From positions 1 through 64,000 of the forward strand of contig JADKJI010000019.1 of the NCBI GenBank assembly GCA_016721085.1: a DNA stretch of 64,000 nucleotides. The letters are read 5' to 3'. Positions within the stretch are counted from its first letter, which is position 1. Each line of letters begins with the position of its first letter. The notes below the pieces were generated by a model. That model saw nothing but the letters and a program-made list of their open reading frames with translations. It was not told the DNA's origin and ran no database searches. Positions 27,747 to 37,453 of the stretch are shown here, piece by piece. Origin of the DNA: Chitinophagaceae bacterium. Lineage in GTDB: Bacteria > Bacteroidota > Bacteroidia > Chitinophagales > Chitinophagaceae. The position numbers were made by a program, and so were the translations under genes.

Positions 27747-29297
27747 ATGAAATCAAATTTTCCTTCTGTCAGTCGTCCCGACTCATTAATAAAGTCGGTA
27801 AACCTATTTCCGGTAGTTGGTATAGGTGCCTCTGCAGGTGGATTGGAAGCATTTAAAAGACTCCTGAAATCCATCCCCGAACAGTCGGGTATGGCATTTG
27901 TATTAGTTCAGCATTTAGCTCCAAATCATGAAAGTCTCTTACCAGATATTCTGCAAAAAGTAACAACGATTCCGGTTCTAGAGATCACCAATGATATAAA
28001 AGTGGAACCCGATCATATTTATGTTATTCCCAGTAACAAGATGATGATTGCTTCTGATGGTGTACTATTGCTTGCCCCTCGTTTAGCATCGAAAAAGTAT
28101 GAAAGAAACCTTCCTATTGATATCTTCTTTACCTCATTAGCTGAAGTGCATCAATCACATGCTATCGGGGTGGTTTTATCTGGTACAGCTACAGATGGCA
28201 CTATGGGGTTGAAAGCTATAAAGGATCATGGTGGCATAACTATTGCGCAGGATGAAGCATCAGCAGCTTATGAAGGAATGCCCAATAGCGCTATTCAGGC
28301 AGGAGTGGTTGATTTTATTCTTCCACCGGAAAAGATTCCTGAAAAATTAATAGAGCTCATTAAGATATTCAATAATGCCAATTATGAGGACAATAGTACT
28401 CCCTTGGAGGATGATGAAGTGTTCAGGCAAATAATTTCTGTACTCAGGCTTCGTAAGGGAACCGATTTCACTTACTATAAACAAACAACTATTCGAAGAA
28501 GGATTCTGCGTAGGATGGCTATCAACAAAAACGATGAACCACTTAAATATCTCAGGTATCTTAAAGAAAATAAGCAAGAGCAGGATCTTTTATATCAGGA
28601 TTTGCTGATACCAGTGACCTCTTTTTTCCGTGATAGGAAAAGTTTTGATAACCTGAGTGAAAACGTTTTGCCGCTCCTTATCAAAAACAAAGCCGCCAAT
28701 GAACCGATACGAATTTGGGTGGCAGGATGCAGCACTGGTGAGGAAGCTTATTCCTTCGCCATTTCAATTAAAGAACTTCTGGGTAATGATCCATCATCAG
28801 AAACGGAAGAAAAAGTGCAGATTTTTGCCACCGACTTAAGCGAACCTGCAATTATTACCGCACGTTTGGGTATTTATAAAAAGCTGGATCTGGCTGGAAT
28901 ATCAGCAAAACGTTTGAATGATTATTTTACAAAGACGAATGATAGTTACCAGATCAACAGGCCACTAAGGGATATGTGCGTATTTGCCAACCATAACTTT
29001 TTAAAAGATCCCCCTTTTGGTAAAATAGATCTGATAAGCTGCAGGAATGTCTTGATTTATCTGGAACCGTATCTTCAGAAAAAAGCGTTAACCACTTTTC
29101 ATTATGCCTTGAATCCAAAAGGATTTCTGCTTCTTGGCAAATCAGAGACAACAGGAGGTGTTTCCAATCTTTTTACGTTAGCTACTAAAAATGAAAAATT
29201 ATATATAAGGAAGGATGTGTCCAGCAGATTTATTCAAGTGCAAAGTCAACGAAAAGAGAGCAGCTCAACCCCAGGCAAAGACAAACCAAAAAGCTGA
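27747..29297 (+). CDS. CheB methylesterase and CheR methyltransferase part of a large hybrid sensor protein
   Basis: This frame encodes the first 516 residues of what appears to be one protein of about 1,390 residues (27,747-31,912). Residues about 20-210 form a CheB-type methylesterase (GIGASAGGLEAFKRLL with the catalytic serine; VLVQHLAPNHESLLPDIL with the histidine; LSGTATDGTMGLKAIK with the aspartate). Residues about 225-490 form a CheR-type SAM-dependent methyltransferase (RRRILRRMAI; RIWVAGCSTGEEAYSFAI as SAM site; ISCRNVLIYL). The frame stops at 29,297 only because of the A5 run at 29,288-29,292; with one A less it continues into the next segment. CheB lacks a receiver domain; the separate receivers on either side may replace it. 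Confidence 0.88.
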   Translation: MKSNFPSVSRPDSLIKSVNLFPVVGIGASAGGLEAFKRLLKSIPEQSGMAFVLVQHLAPNHESLLPDILQKVTTIPVLEITNDIKVEPDHIYVIPSNKMMIASDGVLLLAPRLASKKYERNLPIDIFFTSLAEVHQSHAIGVVLSGTATDGTMGLKAIKDHGGITIAQDEASAAYEGMPNSAIQAGVVDFILPPEKIPEKLIELIKIFNNANYEDNSTPLEDDEVFRQIISVLRLRKGTDFTYYKQTTIRRRILRRMAINKNDEPLKYLRYLKENKQEQDLLYQDLLIPVTSFFRDRKSFDNLSENVLPLLIKNKAANEPIRIWVAGCSTGEEAYSFAISIKELLGNDPSSETEEKVQIFATDLSEPAIITARLGIYKKLDLAGISAKRLNDYFTKTNDSYQINRPLRDMCVFANHNFLKDPPFGKIDLISCRNVLIYLEPYLQKKALTTFHYALNPKGFLLLGKSETTGGVSNLFTLATKNEKLYIRKDVSSRFIQVQSQRKESSSTPGKDKPKS

Positions 29298-31101
29298 GAA
29301 TATGCGATCTGATTTTCAAAAGACAGCCGATGATATAATGCTCAGCAAATACACTCCATCAGGAGTTGTGGTAAATGAAGCGATGGATATTGTTCAGTTC
29401 CGGGGTAGTACCAGTAGCTATTTAGAACAATCATCTGGTAAACCCAGCCATAATTTATTGATTATGGCTAAACACGGTTTAGCTTTTGAGTTGAGAAGTA
29501 TATTACATAAATGCAAAAAAGAAAAGACAGTTGTTTCAAAAGAGAATATTCCGGTTCAGATAAATAACAACTTGGTTTATATAACTATCGAAGCTATTCC
29601 ATTACCTAATACAATTGAGCCACATTATCTGATTCTTTTTCATGACCCGAATTCCCAAAGAAATATCCAATTGCAGGCTGTCGGAAAAAAAGAAAAAGCA
29701 AAATTAAAGACAGATGGAAAGGATTTGCGCATACAGCAATTAGAACAGGAACTGTCGCAGGTACGTGAGGATATGAGGAGTATCACGGAAGACCAGGAGG
29801 CAGCTAATGAGGAACTTCAGAGTGCCAATGAAGAATTACTCAGCGGTAGTGAAGAACTACAAAGCCTTAACGAAGAATTGGAAACCAGTAAAGAGGAATT
29901 ACAAAGTACCAATGAAGAGTTGACGGTAGTTAACCAGGAAATGATAAACCTGAACGAGCAGGTGGAAGCGGCAAAAAACTATGCCGAATCCATAGTAGCC
30001 AATATCCGTGAACCACTCCTTGTTCTTGATAAAAATCTTCGCATAAAAACGGCTAATAAATCTTTTTATGTCACTTTCAGGGTAAATGAGCAGGAAACAG
30101 AAGGGTTATTGATCTATAACCTTGGAAATAAACAATGGGATATTCCCGAACTAAGAACATTGCTTGAAAAAATACTCCCCGAAAAATCAGTGTTTAACGA
30201 TTTTGAAGTCACACATTCTTTTCCAGTTCTTGGTGAATTGGTGATGCTTTTAAATGCCCGGGAAGTGGTGAATAAAAGCAATTCCGAAAAACTGATACTA
30301 CTGTCGATTGAAGATATAACAGAAAGGAAAAAAGCCCAGCAAAAGGTAATTGAAAGTGAAAACCGCTATCATAACATGATCTATTCATCCCCATCAATGA
30401 TTGGAATATATAAAGGGCCGGAAATGATCATTGAAATTGCGAATGACGCCATTCTGAATTCATGGGGAAAAACCAGGGACGTAATTGGAAAATCAATCTT
30501 TACAGTACTACCTGAAATTATGTCTCAGGGATTTGATAAAATTCTGTCTGATGTTTATAAAACCGGAAAAGCATTCCATTCGTATGAGATGCCAGTAACC
30601 TTAATTAAAAACGGTAAAAAAGAATTGATCTATTATTCTTTCATTTATCAACCACAGCGGAATATCAATAACGAAATTGAAGGTGTAGCAGTTATTGCAA
30701 ATGAAGTTACCCCGCAAGCTATCTATAATAAGAAAATCAAAGAAAGTGAAGAAAATTTCAGGCAGTTGGCTGAATTGATGCCCCAATTGATTTCAAATGC
30801 AGATGAAAACGGAAGATCTTTTTTTTATAATCAAAACTGGTTAAATTATTCAGGACTTAGTTTTGAGACATTGTGTACAAATGGTTGGAAAAGTACGGTA
30901 CATCCCGATGAAGTCAAAGAAGTCAGGAATCGTTGGCAACATTCCGTAAGTACAGGAAAGGATTTTGAAATGGAATTGCGATTGCTGAATAAAAACGGTG
31001 AATACAAATGGCATCTAAGCCGAGCTATTGCTTTGAGAAATGAAAAGGGGGTGATTGTAAAATGGATTACTGCGGCTACTGAAATTCAAGGTACAGGTTG
31101 A
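29292..31101 (+). CDS. Coiled-coil and PAS part of the hybrid sensor protein
   Basis: This frame is open from 29,215 but is used only after about 29,292. It continues with KAENMRSDFQKTADDIMLSK, a degenerate PAS-like region, then a heptad coiled coil (NEELQSANEELLSGSEELQS and more, about 29,800-29,970) that is typical of CheB-CheR-PAS proteins. Two or three PAS domains follow: AESIVANIREPLLVLDKNLR, ENRYHNMIYSSPSMIGIYKG and EENFRQLAELMPQLISNADE with the PAC segment NGEYKWHLSRAIALRNEKG. These domains sense signals and pass them to the kinase. The stop at 31,101 lies in EIQGTG and is removed by dropping one G at 31,096-31,097, which leads into YRKTLEKAVSERTQEL. Confidence 0.85.
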
Positions 31102-31912
31102 ATACAGGAAAACTCTTGAAAAGGCAGTAAGTGAAAGAACCCAGGAGTTGTCTATAGCCAACGACTCATTGCTTTCTAAGAATATTGAACTTCAGAAAAT
31201 GAATAAGGAACTTGAATCATTTGCATACGTTTCCAGCCATGATTTGCAAGAACCATTGAGAAAAATCCAGATTTTCTCAGGACGGATACTGGATAAGGAA
31301 AACGATAAACTGTCTGATAATGGTAAGAAATATTTCCATATCATGCAGGATTCAGCAAATCGTATGCAAATACTCATTGAGGATCTTTTAGCATTTTCAG
31401 GTTTGTCAACTGCTGAGAGAAAATTCGAAGTATATGACCTTAATACTGTAATTGAAAATGTAAAACTTGAACTCAAAGAGAGTATTGAAGAAAAGCATGC
31501 CATCATAGAATCTAACGAACTTTGTACAGCCAACATAGTTGTATTCCAATTTCATCAATTGATACAGAACCTTATTAGCAATTCACTGAAATTCACAAAG
31601 CCTGATCAGCGGCCACATATAATTATTAAAAGCAATATTATTAAGGGGAGTGCAGTTAAAGGAATCAAATTTCCACCGGATCGTAATTACTGCCATATCA
31701 GTTTATCAGATAATGGCATAGGATTTGAAAAGAAATTCTATAGCAAGATATTTGAAGTGTTTCAAAAACTTCATGGAATAGGGGAATATGCCGGCACCGG
31801 CATAGGCCTTGCAATTGTCAGGAAAATCGTAGACAATCACAATGGTGTCATTACAGTGAAAAGCAAATTGAATAAGGGAACATCATTTGATATTTATATA
31901 CCTGCTATTTAA
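31098..31912 (+). CDS. Histidine kinase part of the hybrid sensor protein
   Basis: The kinase frame is open from about 31,098 (VEYRKTLEKAVSERTQELSI) and its first ATG-like start in isolation would be near 31,148. It contains the HisKA dimerisation helix with the phosphorylated histidine (FAYVSSHDLQEPLRKIQIFS) and an HATPase_c domain: N-box QNLISNSLKFTKPD, G1 box ISLSDNGIGFEKKF, F-box IFEVFQKLHG and G2 box GTGIGLAIVRKIVDNHNG. All boxes look intact, so the enzyme should be active if the upstream frame breaks are sequencing errors. The receiver gene at 31,924 starts 12 bp after the stop. Confidence 0.88.
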
Positions 31913-31923
31913 AACTTATCATT

Positions 31924-32370
31924 ATGGACAATGTAGCAGTAAAGATCATCCTTGCGGATGATGATGAAAGTGACAGGCTCATTTTTATCGAAGCATTCAG
32001 TGAAATAAGAATTAAGGCGGATGTGGTTGCTTTGCATGATGGCAAACAACTGATGGAATATCTTGACAAAAACAAGGTGGATTTACCTGCCATAATTTTT
32101 CTTGACCTGAATATGCCGCGCAAAACGGGTGTAGAATGTTTAAAGGAAATACGGGCTACAAAAAAATATAAGAGCATCCCGATTGCTATCTATTCCACCT
32201 CATCTTCAAAAAATGATATAGAAGAATCTTTTCATAATGGTGCCAATGTTTATTTGAAAAAACCCAGCGATTTCAATAAACTTAAAGAAGCCTTGTATAA
32301 AGTGGTTTCTTCGGCAAACCCTTTTTTGGAGCCTATTTTTAATATTGATAATTTTCTGATGAAAGTTTGA
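31924..32370 (+). CDS. Single-domain response regulator (receiver)
   Basis: The 148-residue receiver protein has LADDDESDRLIF (acidic pair), IIFLDLNMPRKTG (phosphoacceptor Asp), AIYSTSSSKND (Ser/Thr) and YLKKPSDFNKLKEAL (Lys). It is clearly related to the receiver at 27,261: both share the FLDLNMPRK and KKPS/RKPS segments. It follows the histidine kinase by 12 bp and is probably its direct phosphate acceptor. There is no output domain, so it most likely acts by protein-protein contact or as part of a phosphorelay. Confidence 0.9.
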   Translation: MDNVAVKIILADDDESDRLIFIEAFSEIRIKADVVALHDGKQLMEYLDKNKVDLPAIIFLDLNMPRKTGVECLKEIRATKKYKSIPIAIYSTSSSKNDIEESFHNGANVYLKKPSDFNKLKEALYKVVSSANPFLEPIFNIDNFLMKV

Positions 32371-32389
32371 TTTACTTGCCTGTATACCC

Positions 32390-32971
32390 TCAGTTTACTA
32401 CCCGGGTATTCTGCAAGGATAATAGTACATTACTGATTTGTATAAAATGCCTTTGCTCGTGAGCAATCAGGAATTGGAAGGTATCGCCAAGTTTAAGAGT
32501 TATCCATTTGTGTAAACTTGTTGAAATGCGAATAGAATTCAAATTACAGGCATCTGCAATTTGTAATAGGTTAATGAGATGATGCTGATGAGAAATGAAT
32601 TCATTAAGCGATTCGGTAACATTGATGTTTGCTGAAGGAAGTGCATTTTTCGGAGCACTCATTTTATTCGGAATGCTATTTCCTTCTTTCGGTTTCATGA
32701 TTTTTGTGAAGTAATTCCCAAGCCAGCCCGATTTGAATTCGGCAGTAGCTGCTGTATCATTAGTTGCAAGAGCTTTCTCGATTTCAGTGATATAATATCT
32801 GCAATAAAAGTTCAGATGATCGATAACTTCAATCACACTCCATTTTTTCTCCCCAGGTTTTTGCTGTATTTGAGTATGACTTAAATGCTGCAACTGATCA
32901 GCCTTTAAAATGATTTCACGTACATCAGACTGTAGCTGCGCTATTAAGATCCGGGAATTGATTCTTTTCAT
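32390..32971 (-). CDS. DinB-family protein
   Basis: The 193-residue protein has the four-helix DinB/YfiT layout with candidate metal ligands: His in VIEVIDHLNFYCRYYI and two His in FLIAHEQRHFIQISNVLL. GEKKWSVIEVIDHL is typical of DinB_2 proteins. Members bind a divalent metal and include thiol transferases; the reaction here is unknown. There is no signal peptide, so it is cytoplasmic. The gene converges on the receiver gene at 31,924, with only 19 bp between the stops, and is followed on its upstream side by the broken Crp/Fnr gene in the same direction. Confidence 0.85.
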   Translation of the reverse strand: MKRINSRILIAQLQSDVREIILKADQLQHLSHTQIQQKPGEKKWSVIEVIDHLNFYCRYYITEIEKALATNDTAATAEFKSGWLGNYFTKIMKPKEGNSIPNKMSAPKNALPSANINVTESLNEFISHQHHLINLLQIADACNLNSIRISTSLHKWITLKLGDTFQFLIAHEQRHFIQISNVLLSLQNTRVVN

Positions 32972-33087
32972 ATTATTCGATTATTAGAAAAGCAAAAATC
33001 GAATTTGCCGGTTTAACGGATATTGGTAAATACCAAGATTTTGTCTTTCACCATTCTTTCTCAAAATAACAGGATTATTCACCCCTC

Positions 33088-33665
33088 TTAAATTTTTACA
33101 CTGCCCATAAGCTTGCTGAAATTTGTGGCATCCATTCCTAAATAAGAGGCGAGATATTTATGAGGAACCAATTGAAGAATATGGGGACTTCTTTTCAAAA
33201 GTGTTCTGAATGTTTCTTCATTGCTATAACTCTGCAATTCAATATGCCGTTCCAGAGCCCCTTTTAAAGCGAATGCAGTGGCTTTAAAAAACAGCTGCTG
33301 TATCCCAGGATGTTTTTTGATCAGGGCCTGTATCTCTTCATAGCTTATCCTGAGAAATCTTGAAGCGGTTATCGTCTCTAAATAATACAACGAAGGCGTT
33401 TGGGTAAGAAAACTGTCGGCTACACCGCTGAATGATGGGGGATAAGTGAATATGATGGTTGCTTCCTGATTATTTTCGCCCAGAAAAAAGCCCTTTGAAC
33501 TCCTTCAAGAACAAAATAGAGGTATTTTTCAGTCTCACCGGCTGTTGTAAGCAGCGTCTTCCGTTTAACAATCAGCGGCTTCCAGTTCGCCGTTAATTCC
33601 TCCAATTCAATTGGGTTCAACGGGTATATCGCCTGAATAAATGCCTGTAATTTTTGCTCGTCCAT
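33088..33665 (-). pseudogene. Crp/Fnr-family regulator, one frame break
   Basis: Frames 33,420-33,665 and 33,088-33,390 (minus strand) join to a product of about 192 residues. The N-terminal cyclic-nucleotide-binding-like domain includes LLTTAGETEKYLYFVLEGVQ then, after a one-base shift near 33,490, NNQEATIIFTYPPSFSGVAD. The linker helix carries ETITASRFLRISYEEIQALI, and the C-terminal helix-turn-helix is VPHKYLASYLGMDATNFSKL. The protein should bind DNA and respond to a small ligand or signal; the classical cAMP-binding residues are not conserved in what I can see. The regulated genes are unknown. The break is likely a consensus error or a recent lesion. Confidence 0.78.
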
Positions 33666-33863
33666 TGTAATCCTGGATAATGTAGCAATATAAAAATCTT
33701 ATAGCACCTGAATGGAGGCTTTTCCAGATCACTACTCAGTTGATTTTGATATTTATCTCAAATAAATTTCCTATCATTTGGATATCAATTCTTTACACCA
33801 AAATTCTATTACACTCAAAATCTACCCACAACCAACCCAAAACATCCATTGATAAATATTCCT

Positions 33864-33935
33864 GAACCGACTGACTCCAGACTAAAAGACTCCCACTGAC
33901 CAGACTCGGACTTATCCCAGACTCCCGACTCAAAC
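33864..33935 (+). repeat. F5 short-word repeat (GACTCC/AGACT words)
   Basis: Iterated words CTGACTCCAGACTAAAAGAC and CAGACTCCCGACTC resemble the block at 23,338-23,397. It lies upstream of the S41 protease gene. There is no coding potential. Confidence 0.5.
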
Positions 33936-34025
33936 TTACCGTTTGTGTAAAATATCAGATAATCAGTTGTTAATATTGAATATATACGGCAACAACTGGA
34001 GCGATTTATCGTTATTTTTGGTCAA

Positions 34026-36061
34026 ATGTCTAAACTCACAAAATATATGTTTAGTAAGAGAACGTTACCCGTATTGATACTGTTTTTAGGTGCTGGTCTT
34101 ATCGTGGCTTTCCGGACTTTCGGCTGGGGAGGTAATCCACCAACCAAATACGATAAGATTCTTCATAATGTAGGGGATATGCTGAAAGAGATTCATTACA
34201 GCCCTAAGAAGTTTGATGATGCTTTTTCAAAGACATTATTCAAGAAGTTCCTCACCGATAAGTTTATCGATGAGAATAAGAATATCCTGCTTCAATCAGA
34301 TATCCAGGCGCTGAAGAAATATGAGACAAAGCTGGATGATGAAATTGATGGAGCAACAGTAGCTTTTGTTCCTGCAGTTTGTGAAGTGGTTAAAAAGAGA
34401 CTTCCAGAAGTAGAGGCCGTTTACAAGGAACTTCTTTCAAAGCCTTTCGAATTCACCAAGGATGAATCAGTGAATCTGAATCCTGACCAATACGATTTCC
34501 CGAAAAATGAAGCGGAAAGAAAAGAGTATTGGAGAAAAAGGATGAAATATATGGTTCTTGACAGATACTATGACATGGTAGAGAACCGTGAGAAAAATAA
34601 GAATACCGAAGGCTTTAAAGTGAAGACAGATCAGGAATTGGAAAAAGAAGCCCGTGATAAGGTGGCAAAAATCATGGATAGGGTATTTGTAAGATTGAAT
34701 CTGAAAATCGGCACTGACGATCCATTCAATGACTATATCAATCTGATTACAGAAACAATGGATCCCTCATTCCAATTTCTTCCCTCCTGTAGATAAACGT
34801 TATTTCACAGAACAGATGAGCGGTCGTTTCTATGGAATCGGCGCTTCTCTGAGAGAAGAAGAAGGCAGTATTAAAATAGGAACCTTGCTTGCTGGAAGTC
34901 CTGCCTGGAAATCAGGTCAGGTACAAGTAGGTGATGTTGTTATGAAAGTGGCGCAGGGTGCTGATGAACCAGTTGATCTTGCCGGATTCGTAACCGAAGA
35001 TGCAGTAAAGATCATTCGTGGTACAAAAGGAACGGAAGTTCGATTGACACTAAAGAAAAATGATGGCTCTATAAAAGTTGTTTCATTGATTCGCGATGAA
35101 ATAGTTCAGGATGAAACTTTCGCCCGTAGTGCTGTTGTAAATACCGGATGGTATCGTGATGGACCTCCGTAATAACGGTGGTGGATCATTTTATGATGTA
35201 GTTCAAATGGTAGGATTGTTCATTGAAGGTGGCCCCATAGTTCAGGTTAAAGACCGTGATGGCAAACCACAAGTTTTCTTCGATCGCGATCGTTCCGTTC
35301 TTTATGATGGCCCATTGGCTGTAATGGTAAATGAATTCAGTGCTTCTGCTTCTGAAATATTTGCAGCAGCTATTCAGGATTATAACCGTGGTGTTATCAT
35401 CGGCAGCACCAGTACTTATGGTAAAGGAACTGTACAACGTAATATCGGTCTCGATAAAATCATCGGTTTTGTAGAACCAAATAGCGATCTGGGTACTATT
35501 AAACTCACGCTTCAGAAGTTCTATCGTATCAATGGTGGCTCTACCCAATTAAGAGGGGTTGCTTCCGATATCAATATTCCTGATATCTATGAGTATTCTA
35601 AATTACGTGAGAAGGATAATCCAGATGCTTTGCCATGGGATGAAATCACAAAGGCAGAGTATAGTAACTGGAAATATAGTCTCGATTTAAGTCCGATTAA
35701 GAAAGCAAGCAACGAAAGGTTGAAATCCAACACCGCTTTCAATGTCATCCGCGATAATGCCCATTGGATTTCTGAACAGAATGATAAGGTGTACACACTA
35801 AACCTTAAGAAATATCAGGAAGAACAAAAGCAAATCAAGGAAGCGGTTAAGCAGATTGAAACTTCAGCAAAACTTACTTCAGAACTGGATGTAACTGCCT
35901 TGCCAGAGGATTTGAAGAAATTCGAATATGATAATGGTAAACTGGAAAGATTCAAACAGTGGGTTAAATTGCTCCGTGGTGATATCTATCTGGATGAAGC
36001 AATCAATGTGGTGAACGATATGGTGATCCAGAAAAATGTAGTCTATAACTCAAAGAATTAA
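34026..36061 (+). pseudogene. S41 carboxy-terminal processing protease (Prc/Tsp type), frame break and internal loss
   Basis: Three open pieces (34,026-34,796, 34,799-35,172, 35,142-36,061) form one periplasmic protease. It has an N-terminal membrane anchor (LPVLILFLGAGLIVAF), a long helical Tsp N-terminal domain, a PDZ domain (MSGRFYGIGASL through VRLTLKKNDG), the S41 core MDLRNNGGGS, the catalytic serine in NEFSASASEIFAAA and lysine in STYGKGTVQ, and a C-terminal helical domain. The first break (near 34,780) disrupts FFPPVDKRYFTEQ. At about 35,135-35,145 the sequence jumps from AVVNT directly to DGIVMDLRNN, whereas relatives have about 45-50 residues between them. So a real or assembly deletion of about 140 bp is inferred. 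The intact enzyme degrades or trims misfolded exported proteins. Confidence 0.85.
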
Positions 36062-36080
36062 ATCAATAGAGCTTCTTCAG

Positions 36081-36113
36081 AAGCCGTCTTTTTGAAAAAG
36101 ACGGCTTTTTTTG
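36081..36113 (+). terminator. Rho-independent terminator
   Basis: Perfect stem AAGCCGTCTTTT / AAAAGACGGCTT with loop TGA, followed by a T-run, 20 bp after the stop of the S41 gene. Confidence 0.85.
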
Positions 36114-36218
36114 TGTCGAAATACGGAAAACTATGCCCATTTGTCCCCTGATTGAGCATGTTCCATCGGCTGAACTGTTCATTTTGCTTATTTTTGCCAC
36201 CGATTTTTTGACTGAATT

Positions 36219-36554
36219 ATGTATACAATTATTTATCAATTTGAGCAGAAAGGACTTGAACCGGTAACCCTGAAAGATGTGGCTCCCGATCAAAGCTTGC
36301 TTGAAATAGCCCTCACCAACGATATCAACCTTCACCATAATTGTGGAGGTGTTTGCGCCTGCAGTACCTGTCACCTTTATGTTGATAAAGGAGCGGAATT
36401 CCTGGAGGAACTGAGCGATAAGGAAGAGGATTTTATCGATAGGGCAGTAAGTCCTCGTTTAAATTCCCGTCTCGGCTGTCAATGCGTTCTTCAACCCGGA
36501 GAAGGCACCATCGTTGTTACCCTTCCCGATCAAACCCAATTTTTAGGCGAATAA
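36219..36554 (+). CDS. fdx: [2Fe-2S] ferredoxin (adrenodoxin/Fdx type)
   Basis: The 111-residue protein is a plant/vertebrate-type [2Fe-2S] ferredoxin of the Isc kind. The cluster ligands are the cysteines in HHNCGGVCACSTCHLYV (C-x5-C-x2-C pattern, with one extra Cys in between) and the fourth in LGCQCVL. It follows the family also in SLLEIALTNDINL before and GTIVVTLPDQ after the ligands. Fdx supplies electrons for iron-sulfur cluster assembly. The IscX gene starts 10 bp after its stop, which supports this role. It is the first gene of a run of same-strand genes extending to about 40.3 kb. Confidence 0.92.
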   Translation: MYTIIYQFEQKGLEPVTLKDVAPDQSLLEIALTNDINLHHNCGGVCACSTCHLYVDKGAEFLEELSDKEEDFIDRAVSPRLNSRLGCQCVLQPGEGTIVVTLPDQTQFLGE

Positions 36555-36564
36555 TACTACCCAT

Positions 36565-36804
36565 ATGCATTTTGAACCCCCAATAAAGTGGAGCGATTAC
36601 GAAGATATTGCCCAGAAGCTGTATGAGCGTTTCGGTGATGATTTCACTGAGTCAAGAATTTACCGAATTCGTTTTACTGAATTACTCGAATGGGTTTTAC
36701 AGATCCCCAATTTTGAAGGGAAGAGGGAAGAAAGCAATGAAGGACATTTGGAAATGATCCAAAGCAGTTGGGTCTACGAATGGAGGGATAATCAGAAAAA
36801 GTAA
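36565..36804 (+). CDS. iscX: IscX-like Fe-S assembly protein
   Basis: The 79-residue acidic protein matches IscX (DUF528/YfhJ): IKWSDYEDIAQKLYERFGDD at the start, RIRFTELLEWVLQIPNFEG in the middle and SNEGHLEMIQSSWVYEW at the end. IscX binds the cysteine desulfurase IscS and modulates iron-sulfur cluster formation in proteobacteria (family knowledge). The product is a little longer than the usual 66 residues. It follows fdx by 10 bp, as in the end of the E. coli isc operon, but iscS, iscU and hscA are not in the window. Confidence 0.85.
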   Translation: MHFEPPIKWSDYEDIAQKLYERFGDDFTESRIYRIRFTELLEWVLQIPNFEGKREESNEGHLEMIQSSWVYEWRDNQKK

Positions 36805-36887
36805 AATTACCCAGTTTCATTCTCACTATCTGTTTCAAGTAATCCCTAATTTTGACCCTATCCGGTTTTTTCCCCGGAACCATTTTC

Positions 36888-37409
36888 ATGCCATTGCTTA
36901 CAAAATTTAAGGCTATCACCACCATCGCACTCGATATGGATGGGGTTCTTACAGATGGCAGTCTACTGGTTTTTGAAGATAGCCGCTTCCTGAGAACAAT
37001 GAATATCAAGGATGGTTATGCGCTTCAATTAGCTGTAAAGAAAGGGTTTCAGGTGCTTATCATTTCCGGGAGTCATTCTGATGCCGTAACAACAAGACTT
37101 CAGGGTTTAGGTATCACTCATATATTTATGAAGCAAAGCGATAAGAAAGCTTGTTTAACAGAGTATATGAAGGAAAACAATATCAAGCCTGAACAGGTTC
37201 TATTTATGGGTGACGATATTCCCGATTTCCATGTAATGAAAGCTGTTGGTTTAGCTTGTGCCCCCAATGATGCCGCTGAAGAGATAAAATCTATTTCCCA
37301 TTATATTTCTCCTTATTGTGGTGGAAAAGGCTGCGTGAGGGATGTAATAGAAAAAGTACTGAAAATGAATGATGCCTGGGAATTGGAAACAGGTATCGCC
37401 AGCAAATAA
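36888..37409 (+). CDS. KdsC-like HAD phosphatase (3-deoxy-manno-octulosonate-8-phosphatase type)
   Basis: From the ATG at 36,888 (preferred over the TTG at 36,852 because MPLLTKFKAITTIALDMDG fits the family start) the product has 173 residues. It carries the HAD motif I DMDGVLTDG, motif II in VLIISGSHSD and motif IV in FMGDDIPDFHVM. It ends with SPYCGGKGCVRDVIEKVL, the KdsC-type tail with a substrate-shaping C-terminus. KdsC dephosphorylates KDO-8-phosphate for lipid A core synthesis; related nonulosonate phosphatases look alike, so the substrate is inferred. It is cytoplasmic. The UbiA gene starts 44 bp downstream. Confidence 0.88.
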   Translation: MPLLTKFKAITTIALDMDGVLTDGSLLVFEDSRFLRTMNIKDGYALQLAVKKGFQVLIISGSHSDAVTTRLQGLGITHIFMKQSDKKACLTEYMKENNIKPEQVLFMGDDIPDFHVMKAVGLACAPNDAAEEIKSISHYISPYCGGKGCVRDVIEKVLKMNDAWELETGIASK

Positions 37410-37453
37410 TGAAAATTGGCTTTTCCCATCTTTCTATTGTAATTTACGGGTGA

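Noticed and set aside
34013..34020. TATTTTTG as promoter of the S41 protease gene
   Set aside because: It lies only 6 bp before the ATG and lacks a -33 box.
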